49,172 bases of DNA from CAYRWR01 sp964537555 (GCA_964537555.1 CAZIAD010000026.1:1-49172); one strand, 5' to 3'. Positions 8,336-16,515 are shown, counted from the stretch's first letter. Translations and numbers: made by a program. The notes: generated by a model not told the origin, from the sequence alone.

Positions 8336-8842
8336 ATGAAAAAAACATTACTATCCCTGCTATTATTGATACCTACTCACTCCTGGGCCTATAAGCCAGC
8401 CTTCCAGCCCTTAAACCTGGAGATCCTGGTGCAGAGTTCAGATGCTATCCTGGTGGTAATACAGGACTCTCCCTTCATGTCTACCAATAAGATCAACTTT
8501 AAATGCGGTCTGCGCCGTATCCCTCTGGAGTATACAGTAGATCATTATGTGGTAGAGGAGATACTATTTCAGGCAGATAAAGCTCACCTGATTGCCACAA
8601 AGATATCAGTAAATCCAGCAGATTGGGATAAACATGGAGATATTAGTCTTATGTATAATTGTCCTAAAAGCTCCCCCCATCCTTCCAATTTCTATTATGA
8701 CAGAAAATCAGAACTGGAGGAGCAGGGGGATATCATTATCTTTGTCAAAATACATAAAGGAGTCTACAGCTATACCATGCTCAATGCCCGGGAGAATATG
8801 GACATGAAGTATAAAATACTCAGCCTGATACCCGGGCCTTAA
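8336..8842 (+). CDS. Secreted hypothetical protein
   Basis: 168 residues that I do not recognise. Residues 1-18 form a Sec signal peptide ending in a signal peptidase I-like site (SWA), with no lipobox, so a periplasmic location is likely. The mature part contains Cys residues ('FKCGLRR', 'MYNCPKS') that could form one disulfide. It has a good ribosome binding site (GGGAGG, 9 bases before the ATG) and a TATAAT box at 8310-8315. It stands alone between the TetR operon (divergent) and pxpB. The 300 bases upstream of it (8037-8335) hold the tetR promoter region and this gene's own promoter and nothing else I can name. Confidence 0.7.
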   Translation: MKKTLLSLLLLIPTHSWAYKPAFQPLNLEILVQSSDAILVVIQDSPFMSTNKINFKCGLRRIPLEYTVDHYVVEEILFQADKAHLIATKISVNPADWDKHGDISLMYNCPKSSPHPSNFYYDRKSELEEQGDIIIFVKIHKGVYSYTMLNARENMDMKYKILSLIPGP

Positions 8843-8903
8843 CTAATAGAAGTGAATTTTTAAGCTCCATTAAATGAAGTCCTCTCCATTTTAAAAAGGG
8901 AAC

Positions 8904-8932
8904 TAGTCATTTTGATCAACTTCTACTATAAT
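8904..8932 (+). promoter_or_regulatory. Promoter of pxpBAC, probably leaderless
   Basis: A perfect TATAAT (8927-8932) lies 17 bp after TAGTCA (8904-8909, a weak -35). The pxpB ATG starts only 5 bases after the -10 box, so the predicted transcript would begin at or within a few bases of the start codon. No Shine-Dalgarno sequence is present between them. Confidence 0.55.
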
Positions 8933-8937
8933 ATACT

Positions 8938-9591
8938 ATGGCTGAATACACTGTTAAAACCTATCCCCTGGGTGACTCCTGCCTGTGCTGGTCAATTGGT
9001 GAAACTATAGATATTAGGCTGGTACGCGTCATTCTTTACGTGTATGGTACTCTAAAACAAAATGCTGAGATATTTTCTCAAGGGGTGCGGGATATCGTGC
9101 CTTCCTACAAAGCACTGGCCGTACATTTTGATCCCTTAAGGGCCGATGTTCCTGCCCTGGCCAGCATGATCGACACCCTCTTCGAAAAAGCCAGAACTAA
9201 CAAAACTCTCTCACTTAAGGCTGGTTCCTCCCGACAAATTCCGGTAGTCTATGACGGCCCTGATCTGGATAGAATAGCCCTTATCCGTGGGCTCAGTATC
9301 TCCGAGATCATCCGGCGTCATTACAGTGCTGAATACCTGGTGGCTATGATAGGTTTTAAACCACACTTTCCCTATCTGATAGGCCTGGATGAGAACCTGG
9401 CTACTCCCCGACTGGATAGTCCCCGCAAGCATGTAGCAGCCGGATCAGTGGGTATAGGCGGGGCGCAGACCGGCATCTATCCCCAGGATTCACCGGGAGG
9501 ATGGAATATCATCGGACGTACCGACCCTGCATTTCTGTCAGATATAATCCCCGGTGACAGTATCACATTCAGAGAGGTAAAACAGTTATGA
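8938..9591 (+). CDS. pxpB: 5-oxoprolinase subunit B (PxpB/KipI family)
   Basis: 217 residues. The family core is intact: 'GFKPHFPYLIGLD', then 'ATPRLDSPRKHVAAGSVGIGG', 'TGIYPQDSPGGWNIIGRT' (about 140-195), all standard for PxpB (allophanate hydrolase subunit 1, cyclophilin-like fold). Together with PxpA and PxpC it makes the ATP-dependent 5-oxoprolinase that opens 5-oxoproline (pyroglutamate), a damage product of glutamine and glutathione, to glutamate. Stop and next start overlap (ATGA), coupling it to pxpA. It begins at an ATG 5 bases after a -10 box, with no ribosome binding site, so leaderless translation is likely. Confidence 0.95.
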   Translation: MAEYTVKTYPLGDSCLCWSIGETIDIRLVRVILYVYGTLKQNAEIFSQGVRDIVPSYKALAVHFDPLRADVPALASMIDTLFEKARTNKTLSLKAGSSRQIPVVYDGPDLDRIALIRGLSISEIIRRHYSAEYLVAMIGFKPHFPYLIGLDENLATPRLDSPRKHVAAGSVGIGGAQTGIYPQDSPGGWNIIGRTDPAFLSDIIPGDSITFREVKQL

Positions 9592-10322
9592 TCTTACTGA
9601 ACTGTGATATCGGCGAGAGGGGGCCGCATCATTCCCTGGATGACCAGCTCATGCAGACTATCCACATCGCCAATATAGCCTGCGGCGGCCACGCCGGGGA
9701 TGCACGGAGTATAGCCTGGTACAGGGAGCTGGCTGAAAAATATAAAGTAAGTATATCTGCTCACCTGTCCTACCCGGACCGGGATCATTTCGGACGGGTC
9801 AGCATGGATATCAGTCCGGAACGACTGGAATCCTCCCTGGATGAACAATACACCCGGCTCAGTGATATCAAGATGATCAAGTTCCACGGGGCACTTTATA
9901 ACGATGCCTGTAAAGACCAGAGCCTGGCCTCATTACTGACCCGGTGGCTCCTGCGACAGGATATAGGGACTGTCCTCACTCTTCCCGGTAGCGAGCTGGA
10001 TAAAGCGTGTACTCAGGCAGGTATCACTGTCATGAGGGAAGCATTTGCAGAACGAAGATACTGTATAGATCCGGATACAGGAAAGCTCAGCCTGGTCAGT
10101 CGGGATAAAGTCACTGCTTCCATTCAGGAACTGGAAGAGGCCAGGGAACATGCAGAGAATATCATCCACCGGCATCAGGTAGAAGCTATCATGGAAGATC
10201 CAGATGGCCAGATTAAATATAAATGGGTAGGCCTGACTTGTGACACATTGTGTATTCATTCCGACTCGGAGATCGCCCTGGAGCTGGCCCGCAGACTCTA
10301 TCCTGGAGCTGATCATGGATGA
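9588..10322 (+). CDS. pxpA: 5-oxoprolinase subunit A (PxpA, LamB/YcsF family)
   Basis: 244 residues, near the usual length of about 250. The N-terminus 'LNCDIGERG' and 'ANIACGGHAGD' (about 3-35) are the metal and substrate-binding signature of the LamB/YcsF family, and 'ISAHLSYPDRDHFGR' matches the usual 'iGaHPsypD..GFGRR' with small changes. PxpA is the subunit that handles hydrolysis of 5-oxoproline in the PxpABC complex. It overlaps pxpB by 4 bp and pxpC by 8 bp, so the three subunits are probably made in equal amounts. The order B-A-C is one of several found in bacteria. Confidence 0.95.
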   Translation: MILLNCDIGERGPHHSLDDQLMQTIHIANIACGGHAGDARSIAWYRELAEKYKVSISAHLSYPDRDHFGRVSMDISPERLESSLDEQYTRLSDIKMIKFHGALYNDACKDQSLASLLTRWLLRQDIGTVLTLPGSELDKACTQAGITVMREAFAERRYCIDPDTGKLSLVSRDKVTASIQELEEAREHAENIIHRHQVEAIMEDPDGQIKYKWVGLTCDTLCIHSDSEIALELARRLYPGADHG

Positions 10323-11172
10323 GCTGTTTGAGCTGCTTAAGCCGGGCTTGTTTTATATCGCAGGATCCCCCTCTTATGGCCGTCAGGATCTGGGATACAG
10401 CCCAGGGGGTGCTATGGACAGTTTTTCCTATCAGGCGGGAAATATCGCCCTGGCTAATCCGGAAGGCACTCCCTCCCTGGAGATCATCGCTCCCCCTCTC
10501 ATCCGCTTCACTTGTGATACCTGGATCGTCATCACCGGTGCCTCTTATAGTGAGTGCATCCTCAGTGGCAAGACCAGGAAATCAGTCCGGCATGGATGTG
10601 TGATACTGGCTAAAAAAGGGGATATCCTTGATTTTAAAGATAAGAGTTTCGGTTTCAGAACATACTTGTCCTTTCGAAAAGCGGAACATGGCCCGGACTT
10701 AAGCGGTAGAAGACTACCCCCTTTTAAAGATATGGCGCACTGGCAGCACAAAGACCATACCATCAGGGTGCTCAGGGGCCCTGAATATGATCTACTGGCC
10801 TGCCCTGAACACTTTCTGAATTATGCCTGGCGTATCAGCCCGGCCCTCAGTGCCATGGGAATGCGTCTGGATAGTATCTATCAGGATCTGGCCCTAAACA
10901 GTCAGGTAAATATGATCTCTGAAGCAGTGTCCACAGGATGCGTGCAGCTCAGTCCTTCCGGCCCTATTATCCTCCTGAGAGGCAGACAGACAGTAGGAGG
11001 CTATCCCCGGATCTTTAATGTGATCAGCGCTGACATAGACATGCTGGCCCAGTATTGCCCCTTTCAGACTCTGCATTTTGTGGAAGTATCTATGGATACA
11101 GCGCTGGAGGCCCTGAGGACACATCAGGGGGACCTGGCCGCTATAAGAAAGTTTTTTTCCAGACCAAAATAA
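10315..11172 (+). CDS. pxpC: 5-oxoprolinase subunit C (PxpC/KipA family)
   Basis: 285 residues from the ATG at 10315, which overlaps pxpA by 8 bp; the upstream in-frame start lies within pxpA and is rejected. 'YGRQDLGYSPGGAMDSFSYQAGNIALAN' region (about 22-49) is the highly conserved start of allophanate hydrolase subunit 2 / PxpC, normally 'G..D.GrhG.p.sGamD..a...aN.lvgN'. A second family segment, 'SEAVSTGCVQLSPSG' with 'ILLRGRQTVGGYPRI', is also present (about 203-230). It forms the large complex with PxpB and is thought to activate 5-oxoproline with ATP. A terminator directly follows the stop codon, closing the operon. Confidence 0.94.
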   Translation: MDELFELLKPGLFYIAGSPSYGRQDLGYSPGGAMDSFSYQAGNIALANPEGTPSLEIIAPPLIRFTCDTWIVITGASYSECILSGKTRKSVRHGCVILAKKGDILDFKDKSFGFRTYLSFRKAEHGPDLSGRRLPPFKDMAHWQHKDHTIRVLRGPEYDLLACPEHFLNYAWRISPALSAMGMRLDSIYQDLALNSQVNMISEAVSTGCVQLSPSGPIILLRGRQTVGGYPRIFNVISADIDMLAQYCPFQTLHFVEVSMDTALEALRTHQGDLAAIRKFFSRPK

Positions 11173-11201
11173 AAGGGAGTACCCACACGGATACTCCCTT
11201 T
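11172..11201. terminator. Terminator between pxpC and the convergent ECF operon
   Basis: A perfect 10-bp stem (AAAGGGAGTA at 11172-11181, TACTCCCTTT at 11192-11201) with a 10-base loop begins at the last base of the pxpC stop codon. The T run is short in either direction, but the placement between convergent genes supports a bidirectional terminator. Confidence 0.7.
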
Positions 11202-11222
11202 CGCAATTTGGAGCTGCGATAT

Positions 11223-11714
11223 TTATGATGAAGGTGTCTCTGTCTTTCCTTCCGTGTCTATTGCCTTATCCCGTTTTTTCTTTTCATCCCTGATCCACTC
11301 CTTCCAGGCTTCCCGGCCTACGGTATCCCAGAATCCATCCATATCCCAGTCTTCACAGTCGCTTCCCTCTTCATCCTGGAATTGTTTGTGCATTCCCGGG
11401 CGAAAATGAGGCCGTTTTCCCCAGGGGCCACGTTTTTTACTTTTTTCCTTGCCATGCCCTCCCCCCATAGACCCGAACAGGATCTTGGCCAGGATGACCA
11501 GTCCCACTGCCTGGAAGTAATTGACCTGGTGTATACCGCTCACGGCTTCTGCCAGTACCTTATTCCACAGCAGCATTACTATATATCCCAGTAAAAAGGC
11601 AATCCCTACCGCAAAAGCTATTCCTACAATAGTCCACAATGTGATTAACAGGCCTTTAACCAGGGGACTATGTTTTTTCCAGTTTCTTTTCATATCATAC
11701 TTAAACGGGCTCAT
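11223..11714 (-). CDS. Small membrane protein paired with ECF sigma factor
   Basis: 163 residues. Two hydrophobic segments lie at about 19-49 and 65-84; the second, 'QAVGLVILAKILFGSMGG', matches a short membrane motif ('F.QAlGLl.LsrILFGG.gg') found in small proteins often encoded beside ECF sigma factors in several phyla. The C-terminal half is charged and lies in the cytoplasm or periplasm depending on topology. It is encoded 10 bp after the sigma factor in the same direction, so an anti-sigma or signal-transducing role is likely, though it lacks a zinc anti-sigma (HxxxCxxC) motif. Association is by position; the function is inferred. Confidence 0.75.
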   Translation of the reverse strand: MSPFKYDMKRNWKKHSPLVKGLLITLWTIVGIAFAVGIAFLLGYIVMLLWNKVLAEAVSGIHQVNYFQAVGLVILAKILFGSMGGGHGKEKSKKRGPWGKRPHFRPGMHKQFQDEEGSDCEDWDMDGFWDTVGREAWKEWIRDEKKKRDKAIDTEGKTETPSS

Positions 11715-11724
11715 TTCTTTCCTC

Positions 11725-12231
11725 CTAGATTATATACTGTGACAGCAGTTCTTTCAGACGGTCATTGGCCCTTTTTTTGCGCGCCAGTAAAGTACCAATG
11801 GGTACATCCCATAAAGCTGCTGCTTCTTTAAAACTCATATTATCCACCTCTGTAGCCAGCCAGATATCCTGCTGTTCCTCGCTAAGAGTGGCTACCGCAT
11901 CAAAAATAGCTTCCCGGAGCTGTTTACGTTCCACCTCGGAATAGGTATCCACGTGTAACTCCGTGAGCACATTTTCCAGGCCTTCATCCTCGATATCCAC
12001 CTGGCGTTTAGGCTTACGGTAAATATCGATGATACGGTTACGGATGGTGCGGTATACATAGCCCACCAGGTTGCCAATGGGCCGGGAAACATCCCAGCGC
12101 TCGTACATATTGAGCATCACATCCTGTACGATGTCCTCGGCACTGCGCTCGGTGGTGTCCCGCAGCCGCTTCCGGATGAAGTTCACGAGCTTATCCCGCT
12201 CCTGATGGTAAAAGTCTTCCAGTTCTTTCAT
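11725..12231 (-). CDS. ECF-type RNA polymerase sigma factor
   Basis: 168 residues, the usual ECF length. Region 2 spans about 8-75, with 'AEDIVQDVMLNMYERW' (2.1/2.2) and 'VGYVYRTIRNRIIDIYRK' (2.3/2.4, -10 recognition). Region 4 spans about 110-165, with 'LSEEQQDIWLATEVDNMSF' and the helix-turn-helix 'KEAAALWDVPIGTLLARKKRA' for -35 recognition. It should direct RNA polymerase to a small stress or envelope regulon. The downstream membrane protein (10-bp gap) is its likely partner. The gene itself has a conventional housekeeping-type promoter (12284-12312), so it need not depend on autoregulation. RBS AAGGAG precedes the ATG. Confidence 0.95.
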   Translation of the reverse strand: MKELEDFYHQERDKLVNFIRKRLRDTTERSAEDIVQDVMLNMYERWDVSRPIGNLVGYVYRTIRNRIIDIYRKPKRQVDIEDEGLENVLTELHVDTYSEVERKQLREAIFDAVATLSEEQQDIWLATEVDNMSFKEAAALWDVPIGTLLARKKRANDRLKELLSQYII

Positions 12232-12283
12232 TCAGGCTCCTTACTGATATAGACGGCAAAAAAGAGGATTTATTGCAAAACAT

Positions 12284-12312
12284 AGTATAAAATTGAAAGA
12301 TTCAGGGTGCAA
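12284..12312 (-). promoter_or_regulatory. Promoter of the ECF sigma operon
   Basis: On the minus strand, TTGCAC (12307-12312) and TATACT (12284-12289) are spaced exactly 17 bp, a good sigma-70-type promoter about 50 bases upstream of the sigma-factor start. Confidence 0.7.
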
Positions 12313-12386
12313 GAAGATGACTGACCATCTAACTTCCCGGACTCTGAGTGCCTCTAAGAGTATAAAAAATAAGCACGGGAGAAAAG

Positions 12387-13193
12387 ATGAAATACATTGT
12401 TTTGTTATTATTACTAGTCAGTACTACTTCTTTTGCTATGGAGATCAATTATCTGAATAATCCGGAAGTCCTGGATCAGACCTATTCTCTGCTCAAAGAA
12501 AAGGGAATGAACCCTGAATCCCTCAACACCTGGAAAGACCAGATAACAGCCTATAAACAACGGATGGATGCCATAAATTCTACCTTATCAGGGTGGGTCT
12601 CAGTGGATATCAAACAAGATCACACCGATAACAGCATTATTTATTCTCAAAATAATATAAACTGCAGGATGAATACCTTTATACTTTGTAAGGACCTGAT
12701 CAGTCTGGATGACCTGAAAAGAAAAAACAAAAATCAGGGGTATCTGGACAGAGAGATCAATAGTCTTAATCACTTCTTTGAGCAGCCCCTGACTGAAAAA
12801 GAAAGGGAAAAGTATAAAAGCCTGTTTTATAGCATAAATCTCCCCATGACTGACAGTTATAAAGACGCTGTAATGCGGACACAGGAATACTACAGGCTAT
12901 GGTGGAAAAAAGAAGGCCTCACATTTCCTGCCGATCCTGAAATTAAGATCATGCAGATACTCATTATAGATCCTGTAATCAAGATCGCCTGGATGGATCA
13001 CACAGGGTTAATCATTCAAAAAGAGGGTTATTTTTATCTCATAGAGAACCAGGGCTGGCAGGCTCCCTTTATGGCCTCCCGCTTTAAAAACATAGATGAA
13101 CTGGGTCAGTACTGTGCCCATTACTATGAGAAATGGGCAAAAAACATGGCTATCATGTTAAACGATGAGATCGTCTATTCAGAAGAATTTTAA
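12387..13193 (+). CDS. Secreted DUF4300-like protein
   Basis: 268 residues. Residues 1-17 form a signal peptide without lipobox. The body resembles DUF4300 proteins: 'NINCRMNTFIL' (about 90-100) matches their 'NCR.t.F.l', and the C-terminal part 'IAWMDHTGLIIQKEGYFYLIEN' onward with 'QAPFMASRFKNIDEL' matches their 'f.GH.G.L....d.llFiEK...q.PYQa.kF....el'. The family, best known from Firmicutes, has no established function. The assignment is from memory of motifs, not a search. RBS GGGAGA lies before the ATG, and a 13-bp perfect terminator stem follows the gene. Confidence 0.72.
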   Translation: MKYIVLLLLLVSTTSFAMEINYLNNPEVLDQTYSLLKEKGMNPESLNTWKDQITAYKQRMDAINSTLSGWVSVDIKQDHTDNSIIYSQNNINCRMNTFILCKDLISLDDLKRKNKNQGYLDREINSLNHFFEQPLTEKEREKYKSLFYSINLPMTDSYKDAVMRTQEYYRLWWKKEGLTFPADPEIKIMQILIIDPVIKIAWMDHTGLIIQKEGYFYLIENQGWQAPFMASRFKNIDELGQYCAHYYEKWAKNMAIMLNDEIVYSEEF

Positions 13194-13205
13194 TATTTTA
13201 AAGAC

Positions 13206-13237
13206 ATAAGCCGCTGTCAATAGAGACAGCGGCTTAT
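13206..13237. terminator. Bidirectional terminator
   Basis: A perfect 13-bp stem (ATAAGCCGCTGTC at 13206-13218 with its complement at 13225-13237) and a 6-base loop lies 12 bases after the DUF4300-like gene and 29 bases after the end of the convergent beta-barrel gene. It can serve both. Confidence 0.85.
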
Positions 13238-13266
13238 TATAAAGAGAGTGTGGTGAAATCTAGTCT

Positions 13267-13908
13267 TTAAAAAGCCCCGAATTTAAACTGCAGCCCGGCA
13301 TTCATACCGGATAGTTCCTTGTCGCTCAGCCCGGCTACATCGCCTCCCAGGGTACTGCGGTAGCTGACCTGGGCACAGACCTTAAACCAGCGGGTCAGGT
13401 TCAGATTAATACTCAATCCCGGTTCGGATACCAGAAAAAGGCTGACGTACTCCGGCCCGGAGTAGTCGTAACTGAAGCTGGAACTGATATAGCTGGGATT
13501 AAATCCCCCCCAGACTGAGTCAGGAGATACCACAAAGGCCCCTACTCCCCCCAGCCAGGACAGGCTGAAATTGATCATGCGCTTTCGGAACAGGGTATAT
13601 TCAAACAGCATTCCCCCGTATCCCCCCATGATGTAGCTGGACTCGCTCCCGCTGCTGCTCACTACAGCCATCTCCGGAGCAAAGCCATAAGCCGCTACCC
13701 CGATCAGGGTACGGCGGTTCAGTGTAAATCCCCCGGTCACTCCAGCCATAAATACTTCCTGCCCGTTAAACTCACTCATACGAAAGTCCAGGCTCCCGTA
13801 TCCGCCATGATGGCTCAGATTGGCTTGAGGGACCTTAATATTCAGGTTAAAAGCAAATACCGGTAAGGCCAGAGCCAGAATGGCCATAATAAATACGATT
13901 CTTTTCAT
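13267..13908 (-). CDS. Outer-membrane beta-barrel-like protein
   Basis: 213 residues, not assignable to a named family. Residues 1-19 are a signal peptide ending in VFA. The mature region is made of alternating hydrophobic/polar stretches rich in Gly, Ser, Tyr and aromatic residues ('FTLNRRTLIGVAAYGF', 'SYIMGGYGGMLFEYTLF') and ends in '...LQFKFGAF', a terminal Phe with alternating hydrophobics as expected for BamA-recognised barrels. About eight strands would fit the length. It is likely an outer-membrane protein of unknown role. GGAGG precedes the ATG. Confidence 0.78.
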   Translation of the reverse strand: MKRIVFIMAILALALPVFAFNLNIKVPQANLSHHGGYGSLDFRMSEFNGQEVFMAGVTGGFTLNRRTLIGVAAYGFAPEMAVVSSSGSESSYIMGGYGGMLFEYTLFRKRMINFSLSWLGGVGAFVVSPDSVWGGFNPSYISSSFSYDYSGPEYVSLFLVSEPGLSINLNLTRWFKVCAQVSYRSTLGGDVAGLSDKELSGMNAGLQFKFGAF

Positions 13909-13992
13909 GTTTTTCCTCCAATGGACTCTTTGTCCTTTCTGTTATTGTAACAAGTCCTTTCTCCCTAAGTGTCACTTTCACCGAAATATTTT

Positions 13993-14021
13993 TTGTGTTT
14001 TCAGACGCATTCCTCTATAAT
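13993..14021 (+). promoter_or_regulatory. Promoter of the SPFH-like lipoprotein gene
   Basis: TTGTGT (13993-13998) and a perfect TATAAT (14016-14021) are spaced 17 bp and lie about 31 bases upstream of the ATG at 14053. Confidence 0.6.
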
Positions 14022-14052
14022 CTGAAAAATAAATGGAATCAGAGGTAAATGC

Positions 14053-14640
14053 ATGAAGAGATTTTTATTCATTTTACTTTTTTTAAGCGCATGTACAGAT
14101 AACAGCCTGCGCACCGACAAGGTATATACCCAGTATCTCAGCCCGGAGATCATCACTGCAGATGGGATCCGTGTCAATCTGGACCTGGTGATGCAGGTGC
14201 AATACCTCACCAACATGAAGATGGATGCCGAGGCACAATCCCTTTATACCCTGGAATATAATCTCCTCATTCAGGATCATTGTGAAAAGCTTTACTCTGC
14301 CTATAAAGTAAGGGATTTTGTTCATAATCCAGGGGATATCAGAAACAAGCTGAATATCGATCAGATCAACCCTCTGTTAAAAGAACATAATGTGGTCTTA
14401 CGGAACCTGGAAGCCCAGGATCTACGCTTTCCTGAAGAAATAGAAAGCATCATACAGACCAACCTGGCCCTGGCAGATGCCCGGGAACAGCTCAGGTATG
14501 AGGACGTCAAACGGGATGCTCTCCCTGATGAGGATGACCGAGATGAGTACGACTACAATCATAACAGTGATATTAGATACGCTATTATTCAAATGGAATA
14601 TTACCTGAAAAAACATGACAAATACAATATCAGTAAGTAG
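14053..14640 (+). CDS. SPFH/Band 7-like lipoprotein
   Basis: 195 residues. Residues 1-13 are a short lipoprotein signal with lipobox LSAC. The mature part follows the SPFH (stomatin/prohibitin) plan: 'TADGIRVNLDLVMQVQY' (the 'T.Dgv.v.vd..v.Yrv' strand), a helical region with 'YSAYKVRDFVHNPGDIRNKL' (the 're.lg' region), then 'LLKEHNVVLRNLEAQDLRFPEEIESII' (the 'l...Gi.v..v.i.d...P.ei...i' strand) and 'LALADAREQLRYED' helix. Typical SPFH proteins have an N-terminal transmembrane helix and scaffold membrane complexes; here a lipid anchor replaces it, which would place the domain outside the cytoplasm. Function unknown. Confidence 0.72.
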   Translation: MKRFLFILLFLSACTDNSLRTDKVYTQYLSPEIITADGIRVNLDLVMQVQYLTNMKMDAEAQSLYTLEYNLLIQDHCEKLYSAYKVRDFVHNPGDIRNKLNIDQINPLLKEHNVVLRNLEAQDLRFPEEIESIIQTNLALADAREQLRYEDVKRDALPDEDDRDEYDYNHNSDIRYAIIQMEYYLKKHDKYNISK

Positions 14641-14710
14641 CGCCCGGCCCTGGATTCCTTAGACTTTTTCTCATAAGAGCTTTATACTAATGGCCTCATA
14701 AGGAGCTGGT

Positions 14711-15568
14711 ATGAAGCAGCATACAAAAGGGGAACTGGCAGTCCTCCTGTCAGTAGCCTGTCTGGCTATCATGGCCATACTAGTCAAGAACATCCCGGGC
14801 CGCATCGACGGCCTCACTGTAGCCTTTTTCCGCTTTGTGATCGGTATTCCCCTGTCTGTAGCCGCTATCCTCATACTGAAGCAGCCCTGGAAGGTAGAAG
14901 ATAAAAAAGATGTATTCCTGCGAGGGCTGTTTGGGGCAGCCGCCATGATCCTGTACTTCAGCGCTATTGTGATGGGTTCTCCGGGCAGGGCCACCCTGCT
15001 TAATCGTACCGCTCCCTTTTTTGTAGCCCTGTGGGGACTGCTTTTTTTTAAACAGAAAGTAAAGTGGTGGCAGATCCTAATTATAGTAGCCTGTTTTTCC
15101 GGTGTAGTACTGGTTTTTTATGATCACAGCAGCTATCCCCTGCTGGGAGATATTTTCGGACTGGGCTCAGCACTGCTCCTGGGACTGGGTATCATCTTTG
15201 TAAAGAGGGCCAGAGTCCAGAACGAACCGGCCATGATCTACCTTATACTGTGTATCATCGGCGCTGTCATGGCGGCCCCTTTTGTTCCCTGGCGTACTCT
15301 GGATATCACCCAGGGATGGTGGATGCTGCTCATCATGGGAGGGGTGTCCTGGATAGCCCAGATCTCCTTCTCCTGGGGATTAAAGTTTATTTCCGCCCTG
15401 GAGGGTGCCATCATCACTTATCTCCATATACCCCTGACCCTGGGTTTGAGTGTTCTTTTTGTGACCGAAGAGATCACTACCACATTTATCATAGGCACAG
15501 TGATCATCTTTGCCGGTCTCACCATCAATACCATACTGGAAAACCGGAAAAAGAACAATGAAGCCTGA
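14711..15568 (+). CDS. EamA/DMT-family transporter (first of tandem pair)
   Basis: 285 residues with ten hydrophobic helices arranged as two EamA repeats (about 8-142 and 151-280). Typical features are 'FFRFVIGIPLSVAAI' in the first repeat, 'ALWGLLFFKQKV' at the end of helix 4 and 'YLHIPLTLGLSVLFVTEE' in the second repeat. Drug/metabolite transporters of this type export or import amino acids, nucleosides or other metabolites; substrate not predictable. AAGGAG lies before the ATG. The next gene is a close paralogue that overlaps it by 11 bp, so the two may function as a heterodimer or be a simple duplication. Confidence 0.93.
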   Translation: MKQHTKGELAVLLSVACLAIMAILVKNIPGRIDGLTVAFFRFVIGIPLSVAAILILKQPWKVEDKKDVFLRGLFGAAAMILYFSAIVMGSPGRATLLNRTAPFFVALWGLLFFKQKVKWWQILIIVACFSGVVLVFYDHSSYPLLGDIFGLGSALLLGLGIIFVKRARVQNEPAMIYLILCIIGAVMAAPFVPWRTLDITQGWWMLLIMGGVSWIAQISFSWGLKFISALEGAIITYLHIPLTLGLSVLFVTEEITTTFIIGTVIIFAGLTINTILENRKKNNEA

Positions 15569-16412
15569 GTATAAAGGAGAGCTCTCCATCCTGGTGTCGG
15601 CCCTGTTTATGGGCCTGTCCACCGTCCTCATCAAAATGGCCCCTTTCAGCTTTACCGGCATACAGATCTCCTTTGCCCGCTTTTTCTCGGGGCTCCTCCT
15701 GGGTATACCTATAGCACTCTGGATCTACAAGCAGAAAAAGCTCTATGATATAAAAGACCTGTTCCTGAGAGGTCTGACCGGGTCTGTGGCCATGATACTG
15801 TATTATTCCTCCATACGCCTCTCTTCCAGCGGTCGGGCTTATCTCATACTTATGACCTACCCCGCTTTCACCGCCCTGTTCGGCTGGCTGTTCTTTAAGG
15901 AAAAGATCTCCTGGAAACAGATCGTCTCCATAATCCTCTGCATTACGGGGGCTGTGTTTATCCTCAATGACGGGAGCACCTACCCTCTGCTGGGAGACCT
16001 GCTGGGCCTGGCTTCGGCCATCGTGTCCGGCCTGGCTATGCACTATGTCAAAAAAGCCCGGGAGCGCAACAATCCCCTCATCGCCTACCTGGCGGCCTGC
16101 ATCATCGGCATCGTGTTTTCTACAGCAATGTTCCCCCTGGGGGGAATGCCCACTTTTACCCTGCCCGCAGTAGCCGGGATCATGGGTATCGGAGCCATTG
16201 TGTTTGTGGCCAAGATCCTGGAGATGTATGGGTTTAAGTTTGTGTCCGCTACCAGCGGGTCCATCATCACCTATGCCTCCCTGCCCCTGGTCATGCTGCT
16301 GTCCTTGTTTTGGGTTAAGGAGGAACTGCACACCGGACTGTACATCGGGATAGGCTTTATCCTGGCGGGCCTGGTGTTTAATATGCCCTGGGGGAAGAAA
16401 GAGGCAGCATGA
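15558..16412 (+). CDS. EamA/DMT-family transporter (second of tandem pair)
   Basis: 284 residues from the ATG at 15558, inside the last codons of the preceding transporter (11-bp overlap). The longer upstream frame is rejected because the family starts with 'KGELSILVSALF', parallel to 'KGELAVLLSVAC' in the first copy. It has ten helices in two EamA repeats. Shared landmarks with the first copy include 'YPLLGD' followed by 'G.asA' and the glutamate-containing 'LFWVKEEL' near the end. Clearly a tandem duplication; translational coupling suggests co-regulation. Confidence 0.92.
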   Translation: MKPEYKGELSILVSALFMGLSTVLIKMAPFSFTGIQISFARFFSGLLLGIPIALWIYKQKKLYDIKDLFLRGLTGSVAMILYYSSIRLSSSGRAYLILMTYPAFTALFGWLFFKEKISWKQIVSIILCITGAVFILNDGSTYPLLGDLLGLASAIVSGLAMHYVKKARERNNPLIAYLAACIIGIVFSTAMFPLGGMPTFTLPAVAGIMGIGAIVFVAKILEMYGFKFVSATSGSIITYASLPLVMLLSLFWVKEELHTGLYIGIGFILAGLVFNMPWGKKEAA

Positions 16413-16484
16413 CATCAATCCTGGGGCATGACATCTAACTTCCTTCCAGTTTAAAGTCGGATAAACCTGGCACCTTCCGGTATT

Positions 16485-16515
16485 AAAAAAGGGATTGTCG
16501 CTGAGACAAGCCCTT
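16485..16515 (-). terminator. Terminator of the surface-lipoprotein operon
   Basis: On the minus strand, AAGGGCTTGTC and GACAATCCCTT pair (one mismatch) around a 5-base loop and are followed by six T residues. It lies about 50 bases past the stop of the gene at 16568-17308. Confidence 0.75.

Noticed and set aside
15525..16418. A 297-codon open frame on the minus strand opposite the second EamA transporter
   Set aside because: It is rich in Gly, His, Gln and Asp, matches no protein plan, and lies fully antisense to a clear membrane transporter; an artefact of codon usage.
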